Shown here: positions 21,367-34,756 of the stretch, one piece after another | How positions within the stretch are numbered: the first letter of the stretch is position 1 | Layout: each line of letters begins with the position of its first letter | Source of the DNA: Ignelater luminosus | Taxonomy: Eukaryota > Arthropoda > Insecta > Coleoptera > Elateridae | DNA length: 64,000 bases | Direction of reading: 5' to 3' | Assembly: GCA_011009095.1 (NCBI GenBank) | Contig: VTPC01000499.1 | Coordinates: forward strand, 28,363-92,362 | Made by a program: the position numbers and the translations under genes | The notes under the pieces: generated by a model | Told to the model about the DNA's origin: nothing | Database searches by the model: none | The model's input: the letters and a program-made list of their open reading frames with translations, nothing else

Positions 21367-24300
21367 TCTTAAAAGTGCGGGCACTGACAGATCTGTTGGA
21401 ATATTGCTGTTTGAAATTACTGATCTCTTGTGCAGATTTCATTTAATTTTTTTGAGACTGGCTTTTTGCAATATGTTGGTTGTTAGTAATCCAAATTATT
21501 GTTGAAGAAATAAATTAATTTTGCGAATATTTCAACAAAGCATTCCAATTTTATTATTCTCAAACCATCCCTGTATGCCCAAAAGCTGCCGACTTACAAC
21601 TAGTTTGGTAAGGTAAAGTCTTTCGCGGTTTCTATGTTACAAAACTGACAATCTCGTGATCAGAAGTTTGTTTGACCTGCAATTACGAGAAAGAGAGGAA
21701 AAAAATGTATCATGGAATTTCGTGTCAAATTATTGCCAATCGCAGCAATAAAATGTGATATCGTTATTATATTCAGTTTTGAAGAAGACTAGAAAAAAAT
21801 AATAAAATGCGTTTATTAAACTTTTCTAGGAAGTTCAATCTGGCTTATTTATAGCAAACCTTCTGTTGTTTAACATGTTGCGAAATCGAACATACATCAA
21901 AACATTGCACAGTTTATGTTACTTTTTTAAAATTAAAATATCTAGTAGTCTAGACAATCTAAAATTAGGGAAAACCGTGAACATTGTAACCGGCTTTTGT
22001 TTAATTTTACTATTCAAATTATTTATTCAGATATTTTACGTCAATTGCTGATGTAAATGTCAACATGTACCTAACAACACTCTAGATTTTTCCATTTGAT
22101 ATAAAACATTAATTTAGCAAATTGTAAAAGCATGACTTACATTATTTTCTGACGCGGTTTCCAAAAATACAGGTTACTTATATAAACTGTTTTTATTTTA
22201 ATTCCTCAAATCGATCAATTATTTATCTGTTCTGTTCTTTTCTATTTTATTTAAAACCTGCTTTAGATGTTACAATATTCAAACGTTGTTCTAATTAAAA
22301 CCAATTGAAAACAAGATAAAAATCAATCGATTGGATGCTGAGAAGGGATTAATAAAACCAACCATTAGACGCTGGGTGGGTTTAATTACAATGGTAAAAA
22401 TCAAGGTGAAATTATTTAGAGAGCAAAATATAATATTAGCAAACATTAAACAAATACCACTTGGAAATTATAAAACAAAAGGCATACCTGGCTTTGTTCT
22501 AATTTACGTCATTCTAGTCTCTTTTGTAACCCTCTCATTCACAGAACTAATTTCAAACAGTTTCGATATTTTGAAAAGGTAGAGGTAGTAATCTGTTATT
22601 ATATTTCTCTCTAATAGAATAATAAATTGAAACGCTACTAAACTACATATTTAGTATCGAACACCTCCTTGTATTAAAACAAAAACAATCTACGAAGGTC
22701 AGTCTTATCAATAAAAAAAAAAATAACGGAAAACTTAACAAACATACTACACATCCATATTTATCACCGTTTGAAGGTTCGAGATTTCTAATTAGTAATT
22801 ACACAATCTGAATTTCGAGCTATGCATGCTGTAACAATAATAATTAAAAAATCTGATGAAATCGAACAATAGAAAATTAGGTTTACCTCTGGGCTTTTAG
22901 AAGATAAAATTACTTAACGTATTTAAATTCGAAGTTGTCTACAGTTACCTAATTATAAGCCACACACACACAGACAAACATAAACACACTGCTGCTCAAA
23001 AAGCTAATTCCCAAAGTTACAAAACTAGGACTGAATAATGAAATGTTTCAAGGCGGAAACGTTCAAAGACATACTCCAGCCTAAATTATGCCATGTTTAC
23101 ACGATCATTAACATTTAAAATAGACTTTACATTTTAGAAAAATATTTAATGTTTCTCCAAGTAGATAAAAGAATAATAAACAAAAAGAAGAACCCGGAAA
23201 AGCATTATAATAAGAACGTTTTTATATCATATGATTTGAGGTTTGTATTACTGCGAATTAGAACATCAGTTTAGTTTTATTATAGAGACACAATATTGTA
23301 ACCGCAATTGGTTGGTTGATTTTGTCCGGAATTTGGTTTTCAAAATATGACATCACCAAGCTTTTGTTTGTTTATTAGTCATCATTTTTCAAAACTAAAA
23401 AAGTAATAAATGCAATCTTCCGCCTTACCAACCTTTTAAAACTTTTTTAAAGAATAATTAGGAAGGAATTATATAAATTATAAAATCTTTATACAGTTTT
23501 GTATCGAGAATGATTTATAAGTATGACATATAATTTAAACGAGATCTCACAACCTTTAAAATGTTGACATTTTCATCGTTTAATTTAAAAGTTTATAAAC
23601 ACATCCAATTATGTTTAAAAATGTCACAAAATGCATACTACATTGTAAGCTGAATGCCTTTTTAAAAGGCCGAAAGAAATAAAAGAAATATTTACGCCAT
23701 TGAATGTGACTGTTTCTCTATAGAATAATAACTAATCTTCCTTGTTGCGTAAATAATCACAACTTCAACGCACGAAAACTTCAAGTATTCATTAATTTTG
23801 AATAATAATTACAATTATTATGCATGCAAACGCAACTGTATTAAATTTGATTAATGATTGTTAATTATTACTGTAAAATTACAACATAAAAAATCTAAAA
23901 AGAAAAAAATTCCATTATTGAAGAACAAACCTACGCAGGTAATCGGTTCTTTTATGATCCGACTTAAAAATTTTTTTATAACCTTTCTAGAAACATTTAG
24001 ATAAAACAGTACTACACGGCAATACCTACGAAATTTATTAACTTCATCATCCTGATAACCTATTTGAAAATTATTATTGGAATACTATACAGGGTTATTC
24101 ACGATTGCAGATGAAAAGCCAAGCTATTGTTAGCTACACAACTAAACATATTTATTATGAGCAAAACGCTCGCCATCTTTTATTTTTACAGAACAGGCCC
24201 AAGTGTAAATTAAGATCCTTCCTGGCAACAATAATAATGGAAATGTGGAAGCGCTGTTTTTGCTCTGTATATAAAAACACATCTTTCTCATAATGCGACT

Positions 24301-25599
24301 TCGTAATTGAAAAGGTATGAAAATAGTCGTATATTATTATTATTGTTGTTGTTATTATTATTGCGCTTTGTATGTTTATTTATTAAAAACTGAAGGTTAT
24401 ACCACGTACAATGGTAAAAATAAAATGCGTCAAATTCATTGTGTTTTCTTCTAATACGATTACATTTCGATTTTCTGCTTTAAAAAAATTGAGATTGACC
24501 TAAAACGCAATTTACACTTATGCTCTCTCATTTTGATTTATTACCAGAGACAATTTTAATGGAATTCTTTATTGATTCTATCAAATTACTATTGTTGTTT
24601 GGAAATTCATATTATTTTCATTAAGGGTAAAGTGAAGGTTGGAAGAATTAAGTGTAATTAGTCTTTGGGCAAAGTTAAAACATTTACATTTTATAGAATA
24701 GTTTTTGTCATTTTCTACACACATCTACAACTTATTAAAAACAGTGAAAAAAAGCAAGGCCTCTTGACTTGAAAACGAAACATCAGCAAACATCACTTCG
24801 GCGTTTGTATTTCTAAGTCCGAGTCCAATTCTAGAATTCTTAGTAAGATTGTCTTCGAGACATACATAAAATCAAGCAAGTTCAAGACAAGGCAAGAGGG
24901 CAGAACTATCTGCAGCAAGCTTTCGACGATTTCATCTCAGCTCTTATCTTTCAAGATTTCTTCATATTATGCTTTATCTTTCCTAATAGCATGCAAACCA
25001 ATAAAAATAATCCAAATTTAATTTTTCCCAATAATCTGGAATCCCTTGAATCTTCAAACAAAATAAATTTGCAATATGAAGGGACAATTTACTATTTGGC
25101 ATGGAGAAGGAAAGTAATGTCTAACCTCTCTATTCAAGAATCCACCCGGTTATCAAACCGCTTAACCGCCCTCCACTAAGTCATTTTAGCCGTTGAACCC
25201 GCCACATGAATTAGGTAAAGAAAACCAAACCGTTATACAGTAGGCTCTTTCTGTCTCAAATCACACCTTCTCCTGTACATAACAAAGGATTTAGCAATAT
25301 CGAAAAATCCAGTTTCTTGACATTTTCAAGTTTTCCAGCCTATTTCCAAGAAAAATCCCAGACCCAACAACTTGACAAAGATAAATTATTCTAAGGTATG
25401 CAGAAAATTATTCTGAAGTTTCTATATTTATAGAAGGTCAAAGATACAACAGCGGTTTTAACTACGAGATTTGCAGCAGATGACAGAGATAATGAGATAA
25501 AAGACTTTCATCAAGTTGTGCCTATTATCAAAATATTCTCGGCTCTGCAAGTTAGATCTTGTAAGAGTGAATTTAAAGGGATGTAATTATACAATGGAA
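21367..25599. other. AT-rich sequence, no recognisable gene
   Basis: Only short frames of biased composition. A small CA-rich patch near 22960 and a TACAGGGT word at 24087 are the only landmarks besides the TTA microsatellite. Likely intronic or intergenic. Confidence 0.5.
24332..24362. repeat. (TTA/TTG)n trinucleotide microsatellite
   Basis: A short run of ATT, GTT and ATT triplets with no other feature. Confidence 0.8.
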
Positions 25600-26410
25600 T
25601 TGAAATCGAAAGATTCCTAATGGCAAAGTAATATCTGCCGAGAGAGAAGTAAAGCATGAGAAACAAAAGAAAACAAAATGACTGAACTACAAAAGTAAAA
25701 ACCAAGATAAAAGTAGTATAAATGACGAAAGCCCAAGACGAAATGAGTATTACGGTACATAAGGTGTGATGAACATTAAGGAAAAAAAGGGAGAACAGAT
25801 GAGAAAATCAATGAAATGGAAGAAGATGAGAGAAAAAGAGTGAAAAAAAACCTAAAATGTAACAACCGGAATACAAAACAAAAGCAGAAGAGCGAAAGAA
25901 GAGAATAAGGAACGCCCAAGTAAACATGAATAAATAAAATAATCGACAGAAGAAGAACGATAGAAAGAGAAAAAAGATGAGACAGAGACCGAGGAAGTGG
26001 AAAAAAAGAAAATGACAGAAGGTAAAAAATTGATCAAAAAGAAGTAAAAACAAAAATTTAAGACAGCCCATGGAAAAGAAAAGTAGAAGTGCAGAAAGCA
26101 AACATAAATGAGTTGGTGAGAAACTCATCAGGAAGAAGTGCGAAAAGAAAAAATAAGTGATGCAGACATCATGTAAAGAATAAAAATAAAAAAAAAAGGT
26201 GTTGATGATGACAAGGAAAAAAGAAAAAGAAATTAAAAAAACATTGTAGTGAAAAAAAAGTTGGGAAATACATCTAAAGAAAAAAAACAAAAGTAGAAAA
26301 AAGAAAACAAGAGAGAAAATGAGAAAATATTTAACTTCAATTATACAAGATGATAAGATTGATGATAGATAATTGTGGATGCCTTCTTTGGCGTAAGAAA
26401 ACATTTAAAA
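25600..26410. other. Strand-asymmetric purine-rich tract
   Basis: Over about 800 bases the + strand is dominated by A and G, often GAA, AAAG or AGAAA words, without a regular period. The opposite strand therefore shows a 198-codon frame rich in Phe, Leu and Ser (26404-25808), which I regard as an artefact of composition and not a membrane protein. The tract could be an eroded simple repeat or an A-rich retroelement tail. Confidence 0.6.
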
Positions 26411-27165
26411 ACTTCGTCCCTTAAATAACATAAGATATAAGCGTGTAGTGAATCAAACTGGCACTTGTGACCTTGTAAATATATAAAATGAGTCGGTAAA
26501 CACAATTAATGAACAGCAAGATTTCATAAAACATTTTTGTAGATTACTCAAGAAAATCTTAGTTGCTACTAGTTTTATTTGAAAATTTAGATATTGTTAA
26601 TGTGCTCTCTTCACTGAGATTTTGCTGACTTTTCACTAACTATCTGTTTTTGGAAAAATCCTGACTTATTTAGGTTTTTCCAGGTTTGGTATTTTTTGTA
26701 TACATACACGCACGTCTATGGCATCAAATCCGACTCTAGTTAGCTAGAAATAATGTTTGAGGGCCCTCAAGTACAACGACGTGCCTATCCGTGACTTTTC
26801 ACTTCGGGTAATAAGTTCCATAACTTTTCTCTTATCAGTGCTCTTTTAACAGATGGGAGTGGTAAAAGAGGTCCCTACTGGACTGCCACGAATCATACAT
26901 GCAAAATTAGTCCAAATCATTATTGAAGTATGTGTTCTCCGGACCTAAGTAGCACGAGGATCGCTACGGACTTAACCCTTACTTTCACAGTATTTTTAGT
27001 AGTATCTGTGCAAATATAAAAACGTAAAAAGACAGAAGAAAGATAAATCATTTTCCATGCTCAGAATTCCTAAACTAAGGAATGCAATGTAATGTTTAAA
27101 TGTAAATTTTGATTAGGACAAGAAAAGTTAGTTTAAGTCTAGAACGATGCATGTTCTAATGAAAA
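26411..27165. other. Unassigned sequence
   Basis: A few more GC-balanced stretches (26740-26990) but no domain, repeat or splice-site pair that I can support. Confidence 0.35.
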
Positions 27166-27207
27166 TTATATGGGCACTGTTGCAAATATATTAAAAGGGA
27201 AACTCAC

Positions 27208-27458
27208 ATTGTATATCATTCTATTGAGCGAAGTCCAAAAAATAATTGCAATGAGTTGGTAACTCAATACACTGGTTAGAAGTCCGAAAATGATTTTCCA
27301 AATCATGTTTTCACTATTACGAGCAATGAAAGTTGTATATAACGGTAAATTATCAAAATAAAAACTAAGCAGCACATAGTTATAAAACTCAAATTCTGCA
27401 ATGCTGTTTGCTTTCATAATAAAAGGTATTCTGAGTCCAAACACAGTCTGTTTAGATA
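27208..27458 (-). pseudogene. Possible exon of an unidentified membrane protein, split by a LINE
   Basis: The - strand is open from the LINE target site (27459) to 27166. Its translation has a hydrophobic helix (IWKIIFGLLTSVLSYQLIAI) and other apolar segments, and contains a possible 5' splice site AAT|GTGAGT at 27208. If the LINE and one target duplicate are removed, the frame continues into the right flank (from 29392), giving codons up to a weak AG acceptor near 29417. This could be an exon of a multi-pass receptor or transporter, now broken. I recognise no family signature, and AT-rich DNA easily yields hydrophobic frames, so this is speculative. Confidence 0.22.
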
Positions 27459-29392
27459 ACCCCAAGAAAATCTTCTTCCTTGTCCACTGCTGGACATAGG
27501 CCTCCTCTAAGTTGTGCTAAGTTTCTTTATTTTGCACAGCTTGCAACCAGTTTTTGCCCGCTATCTCTTTGATATCGCCTGCCTACGTTCCTTTTTGATA
27601 TCCTAGGTTGCCATCGTGTGACTCGATTTGCCCAATGTTCTGGAGGTTTCCTCGCGGCGTGTCCGCCCAACGCCATTTTTGCTTTAGAACTTTCTTCAAA
27701 TGTCTGTGACTTTTGTGTGGCGCCTAATTTCTGTGTTTCGGACTCGGTCTCTAAGACTTATGCCGAGCATTGCGCTCTCCATAGCACGCTGGGTTGTTTT
27801 TAATTTGTTTGCGCTTTAATGTGTTATTGCCACTGCTTCTGTGCCATATGTCATTAGGGACAGAATGCACGCGTCCCATACCTTTTTCTTGGTTTCTTAG
27901 TATCTCACTAAGTTTTCTGAATGTCATCCAAGTTTTGTTAGCCTTGTGATCTCGGTGGTTTGGTTTGGTTTTCCCAACTTGGTGACGTTCCCAAGGTAGA
28001 CGTAGTCATAGACATTTTCTATGGTTTGTTGGTTTACCTGAATTTGTCTTTGACTGTTTGGCATTGTTTTGTTTTCCCATAGTTCATTTGTAGTCTTATG
28101 GTATTTTAGTTCAAGGCAAGATCGGTTGACATTTGTTCTAATTTTTCCTCATTTCTACTTATTATGAGTAATCGTCTGCAAAGCGCAGATTGTTGGGGGT
28201 ATGGGCCATCTATGTTTATTCCCTTTTCTCCCCAGTTCATTTTGCTAAATACGTTTTCTAGCGCCAGTATAAAGAGCTTGAGAGAAATGGTATCTCCTTG
28301 TCTGACGCCTCTTTATAATGGTATTTTCTCGTATTTGCGGTTTCACTGATCTTAACGTGCATGGTGGCGTTTGTATAGATGTCTTTCAGCAAGGTGCGTC
28401 GTTTAGTCCTCAAATATTGACCAGAACTCCACTGAGTCGAAACCTTTTGGAAATCTACAAACCATGGGTGTAATGGAAGGTTGTACTCTTCGCATTTTTC
28501 AATCAGCGTTCGCAAAGTTTGAAGGTGGTCAATGGTACTAACACCTTGCCTGAATCCTGCATGTTCGACAGGTTCATAGAAGACCAGTTTGCTTGTCAGT
28601 CTGTTTGTAAGGATTTTTGTTAGCAACTTATACAGATGCGATAATAGACTAATTGGCCTATAGTTCTCTGTCAGCGGTGTTACCTTTCTTGAACAACAAT
28701 ATCACTTCTGCGTTTTTCCAGCTTGTTGGTATTTTGCCTTCATTGATACAGCGGTTCATCAGTAGTTTGCTGACTTCAGTTAGCGGGTTTCCTCCCATTT
28801 TTAACATTTCTATTGTTATCTGGTCTTCTCCTGGGCACCGTCCATTCTAAAGCTGTATGTATTTCATGAGTGGTGACTGTAGGTAACTCTTTGGAATTGT
28901 TACTTCTGGTAGGTTTGTTTTTGGGTTTGGCACCTTTGACTCGTTCAACTCTATATAGAAGTCTTCGATCACTTTAGAGATTTCTGTTGTGCCTGTGACC
29001 AATTGACCATTTTTGTCTTTCCTACGATACATTCGCTGTTGACCATGTGATGTTATGTTTCTTAAGACTTTCATGTTTTTGTTGCTTTCAATTGTATGTT
29101 TTATCATTATTGTGTTATTATTTCGCTTGCCTTTCCTGATTTCCCGTTTTACGGTCTTATTCATTTGTTTATATTCATCGGAGTTTCCATTTAAGTTTCG
29201 TCTCAAGATAATTGGTTGTTTTGTTTCGTTGGTCATTTTTACCTCTTTTTCGTTTCGTTTGTATGTCCTCTGTGATTTTTTGGGTTAGATCGTCTAATTC
29301 TAGGTTTTCAAAGTTTAGCAGCGGTGTGAGTTTGTGTTTGAGCTCCTGTTGGTATTTTTCTTCGTTTTTTTCTGATTGCACCCCAAGAAAAT
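27459..29392 (-). mobile_element. 5'-truncated LINE with a 13-bp target-site duplication
   Basis: ACCCCAAGAAAAT occurs at 27459-27471 and again at 29380-29392, exactly bracketing a - strand LINE. That is the variable-length duplication left by target-primed reverse transcription. The right side is the truncated 5' end; the left side ends in the usual 3' block whose reading gives AQLRGGLCPAVDKEEDF. The element is 1.9 kb of an original of perhaps 3-4 kb. The duplication is still perfect, so the insertion is not very old even though the coding frame is broken. Confidence 0.88.
27480..29378 (-). pseudogene. LINE ORF2: linker, reverse transcriptase and C-terminal region
   Basis: In - strand order: a charged linker (29381-28847) with YRRKDKNGQLVTGTTEISKV, the segment that follows the endonuclease in RTE/CR1-type LINEs; then the RT fingers (28626-28258) with KILTNRLTSKL, EHAGFRQGVSTIDHLQTL and HPWFVDFQKV. 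The palm Asp pair expected after this is not seen intact: the frame passes from the VDFQK block to sequence with ISETANTRKYHYK.A.DKEIP. Farther left are KLPNHQDHKAN-like and AGHAARKPPEHWANRVTRW blocks, the C-terminal segment. Several stops break the frame. The endonuclease is lost by 5' truncation. Confidence 0.8.
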
Positions 29393-32300
29393 ATATCTAA
29401 ATTTGACATCTAACTACAGGTCATCAAGAATCAAAAAGCTAGATAACAGTTGAATTGTAAAGGTCAAAATTGTTTTAAAAATCAAGAATTACATTTAGAT
29501 CATCCTTATCAAACTAAAAGGCAGTGTGGTTTAATACCGACTAATTCAAAATTTGAACGGAATAAGCAAACAATTTTGATTTTTTTCTAAATTTTGAAAA
29601 ACAGACACCATACTGCCCTCATGCTACCAAAGAAGAATTTGAAGCTTTGAAGTGTCAATTGCAGTTACAACGTTGGGCACCTTGCAGCTTCGGTTCCTTT
29701 TCCAGAAACCAGAAAAATGTCAGAATCTGTCCTCAATTTTCTAAATAGAAAAGCGATGTACATTTTGAAAAACAAAAACTAAAAATGAAATCTTTTCATT
29801 TATTCTTTTTCTTTTGTTATTACTTGTTGATACACATGCCGTTTTCTAACATAATCAGTGGAGAACTTTACCCTAACAAAAGGTTATGAAGTTATATCAC
29901 GTTAATAAACCGAACGTGAAGGTATTTATAGCTTATGTAAACAATTCTGTTTGGCAGTTAACTTCATTATAGATTTTTAGACATGTTTTTCATATTTCTA
30001 TAATAATGACGTTATTCTTCGTTCACAGATCGTTGGAACACCCTATACAAAATGAGTTTTAACAATAAACTCAATCATCACTACAAGAGTTCTTTAACCT
30101 TCACGACTCACCCTCTTTAGATAATAAAATTCAGAAAGATTCTACGAACAAAACATTGTGTTTACATAAATCAAAAAGATTATTCTGATAATAAGCGATG
30201 AAGCACAAAAAATAATCCTTTCTAACTTAACCTAGTTTGATAAGTGACATTTCCCATATCAACTTCTTTCCAAACGGTTGCAAAAGACAGCACGCTCAAA
30301 GCCTACTTTATCATAACAGAAGAAGGAAACTTTAATGGCAGCAATATCATAAACGACAACGTTCTGTGTTTACGCAAGAATTATTGCCTTTTAACTATAT
30401 ATTCCGAAGCTCTTCGAACTGCTGCGGGTTCATTTCTTGAAAAGAGAATTTACGTATAATTTAGTCCAATTTCCACATAAACAGATTTAGAATCTAACAA
30501 ATCCAATGCTTATCATAAAATTAATATTAAAGCTTTATTGTTAACTTTAAAATCAGATCAGGTTTGTAGTGGAACAGTAGGACAAGACGTGTACACATGC
30601 ATAATAACAACGCTCCTGCATAATAAACCAATACACTTTAAATAAAACTATCAATCATAGTATGATCCTGTATATCATTCAATCCATAGCAGTACATAAT
30701 TAATGGAAGTTATATACAAGACGGTAACTTATTTACGTCAAAGAATTGGTTATTTATACACGACCAACTAAGATCAAGGTTGATAATAATTATGCACTGT
30801 TGGCTCATTCGTGAATATTTTAATGTCTGCGCACTTTCGATAAAACAATCGCCTAGCGCTAAATGTAGTTGTAGTATACCTAGTAGGTAAGTAAATGGAT
30901 ATAGGAACCGAAGACCATAATTATATTCTTTCTTTGCAAATTTAATAAAACACTTTCGACATGGCTTTAGGGAGAAATGACTTCAGAGCTTGGAGAAATG
31001 GCAAGCCCGCTTTTTCGCACGACCTCTTAAATGGTATAAAAATTCAATCATCGAGTTTAATGAAATTTCGAAATTGTACACAATTTTCTTATTTGTGTAC
31101 AAAGATTGTCTTCTGAAGATGACTTATTGTTAGCAAAATATTTTTCCTGGACACTACAATAAAGCCAAGTGTTTGGATTTATGTATCTGTAAAAAATATC
31201 AGTTCAAGTGTCAATATCAATTAAACTTTATTAGCACTAAAACCTCCACACCCAAAACAAAACGTACTTTCATTTTTTCTTGTTTTTTTGCTTTTAATAC
31301 CCGTGATGAATACTAAATAGGTATTTCTTAATCGATACGCTTTTTTATTGAATATTACTTTACGACTTGTTTTTTCTTTTCACGGCGCAAATTCAAATTT
31401 GCCCAAATGATAGACGTGCCGATAACCAGGAAGAAACTTGTATTAGGAGAAAAAAGCTGATTATTATTTATGGGATCATTGGCAATTAATTAACAAATTA
31501 AATGCGATTTTATATGGGACATATAGCAAATATTTCATTTTGAACCATCCCAGATCTGGTTAAAAGAATCATAAATCTTTACAAACCTTGTGTAAATTAG
31601 TTACAACAAATATTTAAATCTGCCTTTATAGTTGACCTACTGTAGGTATACCTTAAACTAATTGAATGTATAACACATTCATAACCTAATATTTTTACTG
31701 ATTTATAGTCAAACTTCATTAAAATCCACTATAAATTTTAAAATGCGCATTTTAAGATAGTTTCTAGATTCTAATTTTTCTTCTTCTCTATCGATGACTA
31801 TCTTCTTTATTTAGAAGTGCATCAATTTATTTTGCACGCGAAAATTCAATTCATGCCGTTCCAATTCCTTAAGACGTCCCAGTATTACAAACCTCTCTCT
31901 ACTCAGTCAAAAGTTTTGTTTACGTCTCAATCTTGCTTTGGATACATCAATAAGATGATCAAATTGCTAACTAATTTGTCCCACTCTTCCTAAGTTAGTT
32001 TTTCTCGAGTCAAATTTATCTTCTTCTATATTTCTTTCGGGAGCCTTTCCTCTTACGTTGCGTTAATTTACCAAAAGAAAAACTGAAAAGATTTTCGGAT
32101 GGACATTTTGTTAATTTTGGTCATCTTAATCCATTTTCTACCTAGACATTTGAAACGTCATTTTTTCTTGAACGTTTTATTCGTTTCAACTGAAATATAC
32201 CAGCGATAATGACAATAAAATAAAAACAAAACAAAAAAGAAATCCCAACGACAATTAAAATTCTGTTGTTTTAAAACAAGTGCAATTTTTAAACAAAATA

Positions 32301-33066
32301 GCAACGAGAAAAAATAAATACAAGCTCCGCCCACTTCAGCACATGTACAAACAAAGAAATAGAAAACCAGCCTTACTGACTTTTTATTCTTCCCGAAGGC
32401 TCAGTTCATCAAGATCTATGGTTCAACAGCTGTTCACTTTCTCTTTTGAGGATAATGAAAAATGCATCTTTCAATTAACATGCTAGGAGTTTCTAACTTC
32501 CAAAGGTTATCAACTGTGCTTTGCATTTCGAAAACTGAATTTCGGTAAGATGTGTCACTACCTAAATATGCGGCTTTGAGTCCTTTTGAGCCCATAAGTA
32601 ATTACAGGCCTCGGGTGTCTGTGACTCCGTCATCTTTAAATTTGTGTTTTTACGGGCTTGCAGCCCTTGCAAAGTGCTCGAGTTCTTACCTAGGTTTTTG
32701 CACAGTACGTGATTCTTATAAAATGAGACCTCGGTTCTAGTGTACTTGGAAGCCATGATTTCTCTGCGCAGTTGGCAGTTACGCTCCCAATAAATGTACA
32801 ACAAAAGCTAATTTAAAAAATTATTTAATACTAGTAACGACAAAAGCTTTGAATAGATCGTTTGACATTTCTTGTTGATGTAAACTCAAAACTCATCGAG
32901 TAGTACTTTTTAGGCCATCTAGTATGGTACATTGTGTATTTCTGCTAACAAGCCCAATCGCATAGAAAGTTCGAGAACTTATGAGCTGAAGTCGGTTTAA
33001 TGTAGATATCAGCATCCAAGTGTTCAGTTATATACTATATTATCTTCTTCAGACCCATTATTTGTT
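29393..33066. other. AT-rich sequence, no recognisable gene
   Basis: Short frames only (for example 30244-30459 on +, 71 codons, no motif). A reversed TACAGGGTG-type word lies at 30038-30048. The more GC-balanced stretch 32560-32800 is open on both strands but shows no domain. Confidence 0.45.
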
Positions 33067-34205
33067 TATGAGGTCTGTCTGAAAAGCATACGACCTTGTG
33101 CTGTAGTAAGAGAAAGAGCTGATTCTGGGCAATAGCGATAACATCCCCCTTCAAAGTACTCCTCTTTAAAAGTCACAATTTTCTTCCAGCGATTCTCCCA
33201 CTTTCGAAGACACTCCGTGTAAGCTAATAACTGCTTCGTTGCATTCCTTTTTATTTCCTTCACGCCGTCGAATCTTCTTCCTTTAAGGATAGAAGTCTCA
33301 GGGAGCCAAGTCGGGACTACCAGGGCTGATGTAGTAGCTGTACAATGCGGTCTTTCACAAGAAATTGCTGGATAAAGTGCAGGTGCGTTGTCGTGGGTAG
33401 TTTTCCACAAATCTGGCAATTTCCTTCTCACTGCGGCACGTAATCGTTTCAAAACTTCTTGGTAATACTCTTTCTTCACTGTCTGATCTTATGGAGCGAA
33501 TTTATGGTGAACAACCCCTTCCTGGTCAAAACAAAAAGCTGTGAGCAGTACCTTGATGTTGCTCGACTTTGGAGCGCTTTCTTGAGTCGCTGCTCCTCAG
33601 TCTTCTACCATTGTGAAAATTGTGCTTTTGTCTCAGGATCATAATCATAAACCCATGACTCATTTTTGAACATTTACGGCTTGTTTCTAATTATTTTAAA
33701 ATTGTCCTGGACGACTTCCATTCGATAATTCTTTTGGTCTTCCGTCAGTAGCCGCGGAACGAGTTTTGCAGCCACGCGACTTATCTTCGATTCTTGACTC
33801 ACAATTTCAGAAACTATAGTTTTGGGAATCCCGAGGTGTTCTTCTATTTCTCGCACGAGGGTTACTTTCAACTGATGTACGGCCATCTTTAAATCATCTA
33901 AACCACGCTTTAATCTGCGTGTCGCTCATAGATTCATCGCCGTAGCACATAAATGGTTTCTGAACACAAATGGCAAAATGTAATACATACTCTCTGTTCG
34001 AAGCGTTTAGTAATCATGAAATGCGATGTACATAAAGTTTACTCAACACGTAGCGTTTTCGACTGAAGATTTGCAGGACGGTGCCATCTGGCACGGGTAC
34101 TCATAAAGGTCCCCCCCCCACATAGTGAATACCTGTTTTCGACAATAGCACACGTAGGTACACAGTTAGAACACAAGGTCGGATACTTTCCGGACAGGCC
34201 TCGTA
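33067..34205 (-). mobile_element. Mariner element with both TIRs and TA duplication
   Basis: The element spans 33069-34203 (1135 bp) with TA at 33067-33068 and 34204-34205. The left end TGAGGTCTGTCTGAAAAGCA and the reverse complement of the right end CGAGGCCTGTCCGGAAAGTA are clearly the same TIR, about 28 bp with a handful of differences, both continuing into the word GACCTTGTG. It is some 150 bp shorter than a full mariner because of internal deletions. The transposase lies on -. Confidence 0.9.
33085..34010 (-). pseudogene. Mariner transposase, multiply frameshifted
   Basis: From right to left on -: a first-HTH remnant (SDTQIKAWFR, then FKDGRT) near 33960-33890; a second HTH (LVREIEEHLGIPKTIVSEIV) and RVAAKLVPRLLTEDQKNYR at 33886-33690; the first catalytic Asp region, changed to NESWVYDYDPETK, near 33660; EGVVHHKFAP near 33510; then KEYYQEVLKRLRAAVRRKLPDLW, HDNAPA (second Asp) and, in a shifted frame, SPDLAP (third-Asp block) in 33479-33280. 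KGRRFDGVKEIK and YFEGGCY close the protein. The first Asp appears to be Asn, and several stops and frameshifts are present. This copy belongs to a different mariner lineage from the one at 1124-2418. Confidence 0.88.
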
Positions 34206-34730
34206 GTTTGTTTAAATAGGAATTTTAAAATTTTGATATCGCTATGCTTTTTCCCTTCATTTCGTCATCTCCTCCATTCGTTGTTTGCTGCATTTTTCAG
34301 CAATCCCATTTAGAAATTTAAGCTGTACAAATGTCTATATTGACCTACAGCGCGACACTCAAAAGGGGTCACGAACGTTTTTGGAAAAGTCACCTAGCGT
34401 CTAGTAAAGTTTTACATACACACAAAATTGGACACAGACCAGCTTGAGTCAAGTTTTTAAGTCACGTTACTGCTTTGTCCAGCTGATACTTTTAAAATAC
34501 TTCGAGTTTTCAAACCAAATTGGAAATGTAAATAGGGCCAAACAGAGCCACTTTCCAGTCTCGTTTGTAGTTCGTTTACTGGTCAAACTAGGCCTTGCTT
34601 TCAAAAAGCCTCACACTTTTCTCGACAATATCGGGTCTTTCTAGATTGGTTTGATTTTCAGAATTGGGTTTTTTGGGATTTTCTAACCAATTCGGACTTT
34701 TAAGGTAAAGTTACGCCTTTTTGGATCAGT
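34206..34730. other. Unassigned AT-rich sequence
   Basis: No feature recognised on either strand. Confidence 0.4.
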
Positions 34731-34756
34731 CATCATCATCATCATCATCATCATCC
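34731..34756. repeat. (CAT)n trinucleotide microsatellite
   Basis: Eight CAT triplets in a row. On the opposite strand they translate to a poly-Asp tail on a spurious frame. Confidence 0.9.

Noticed and set aside
22331-22582. 83-codon + frame with a strong acceptor-like sequence inside
   Set aside because: The possible exon after the acceptor is 34 bases with a weak donor, and the frame has no recognisable domain.
25808-26404. 198-codon - strand frame rich in Phe, Leu and Ser, looking like a multi-pass membrane protein
   Set aside because: It is the complement of a purine-biased, non-periodic tract. The hydrophobicity follows from TTT/CTT/TTC codons, and no start context or motif supports a gene.
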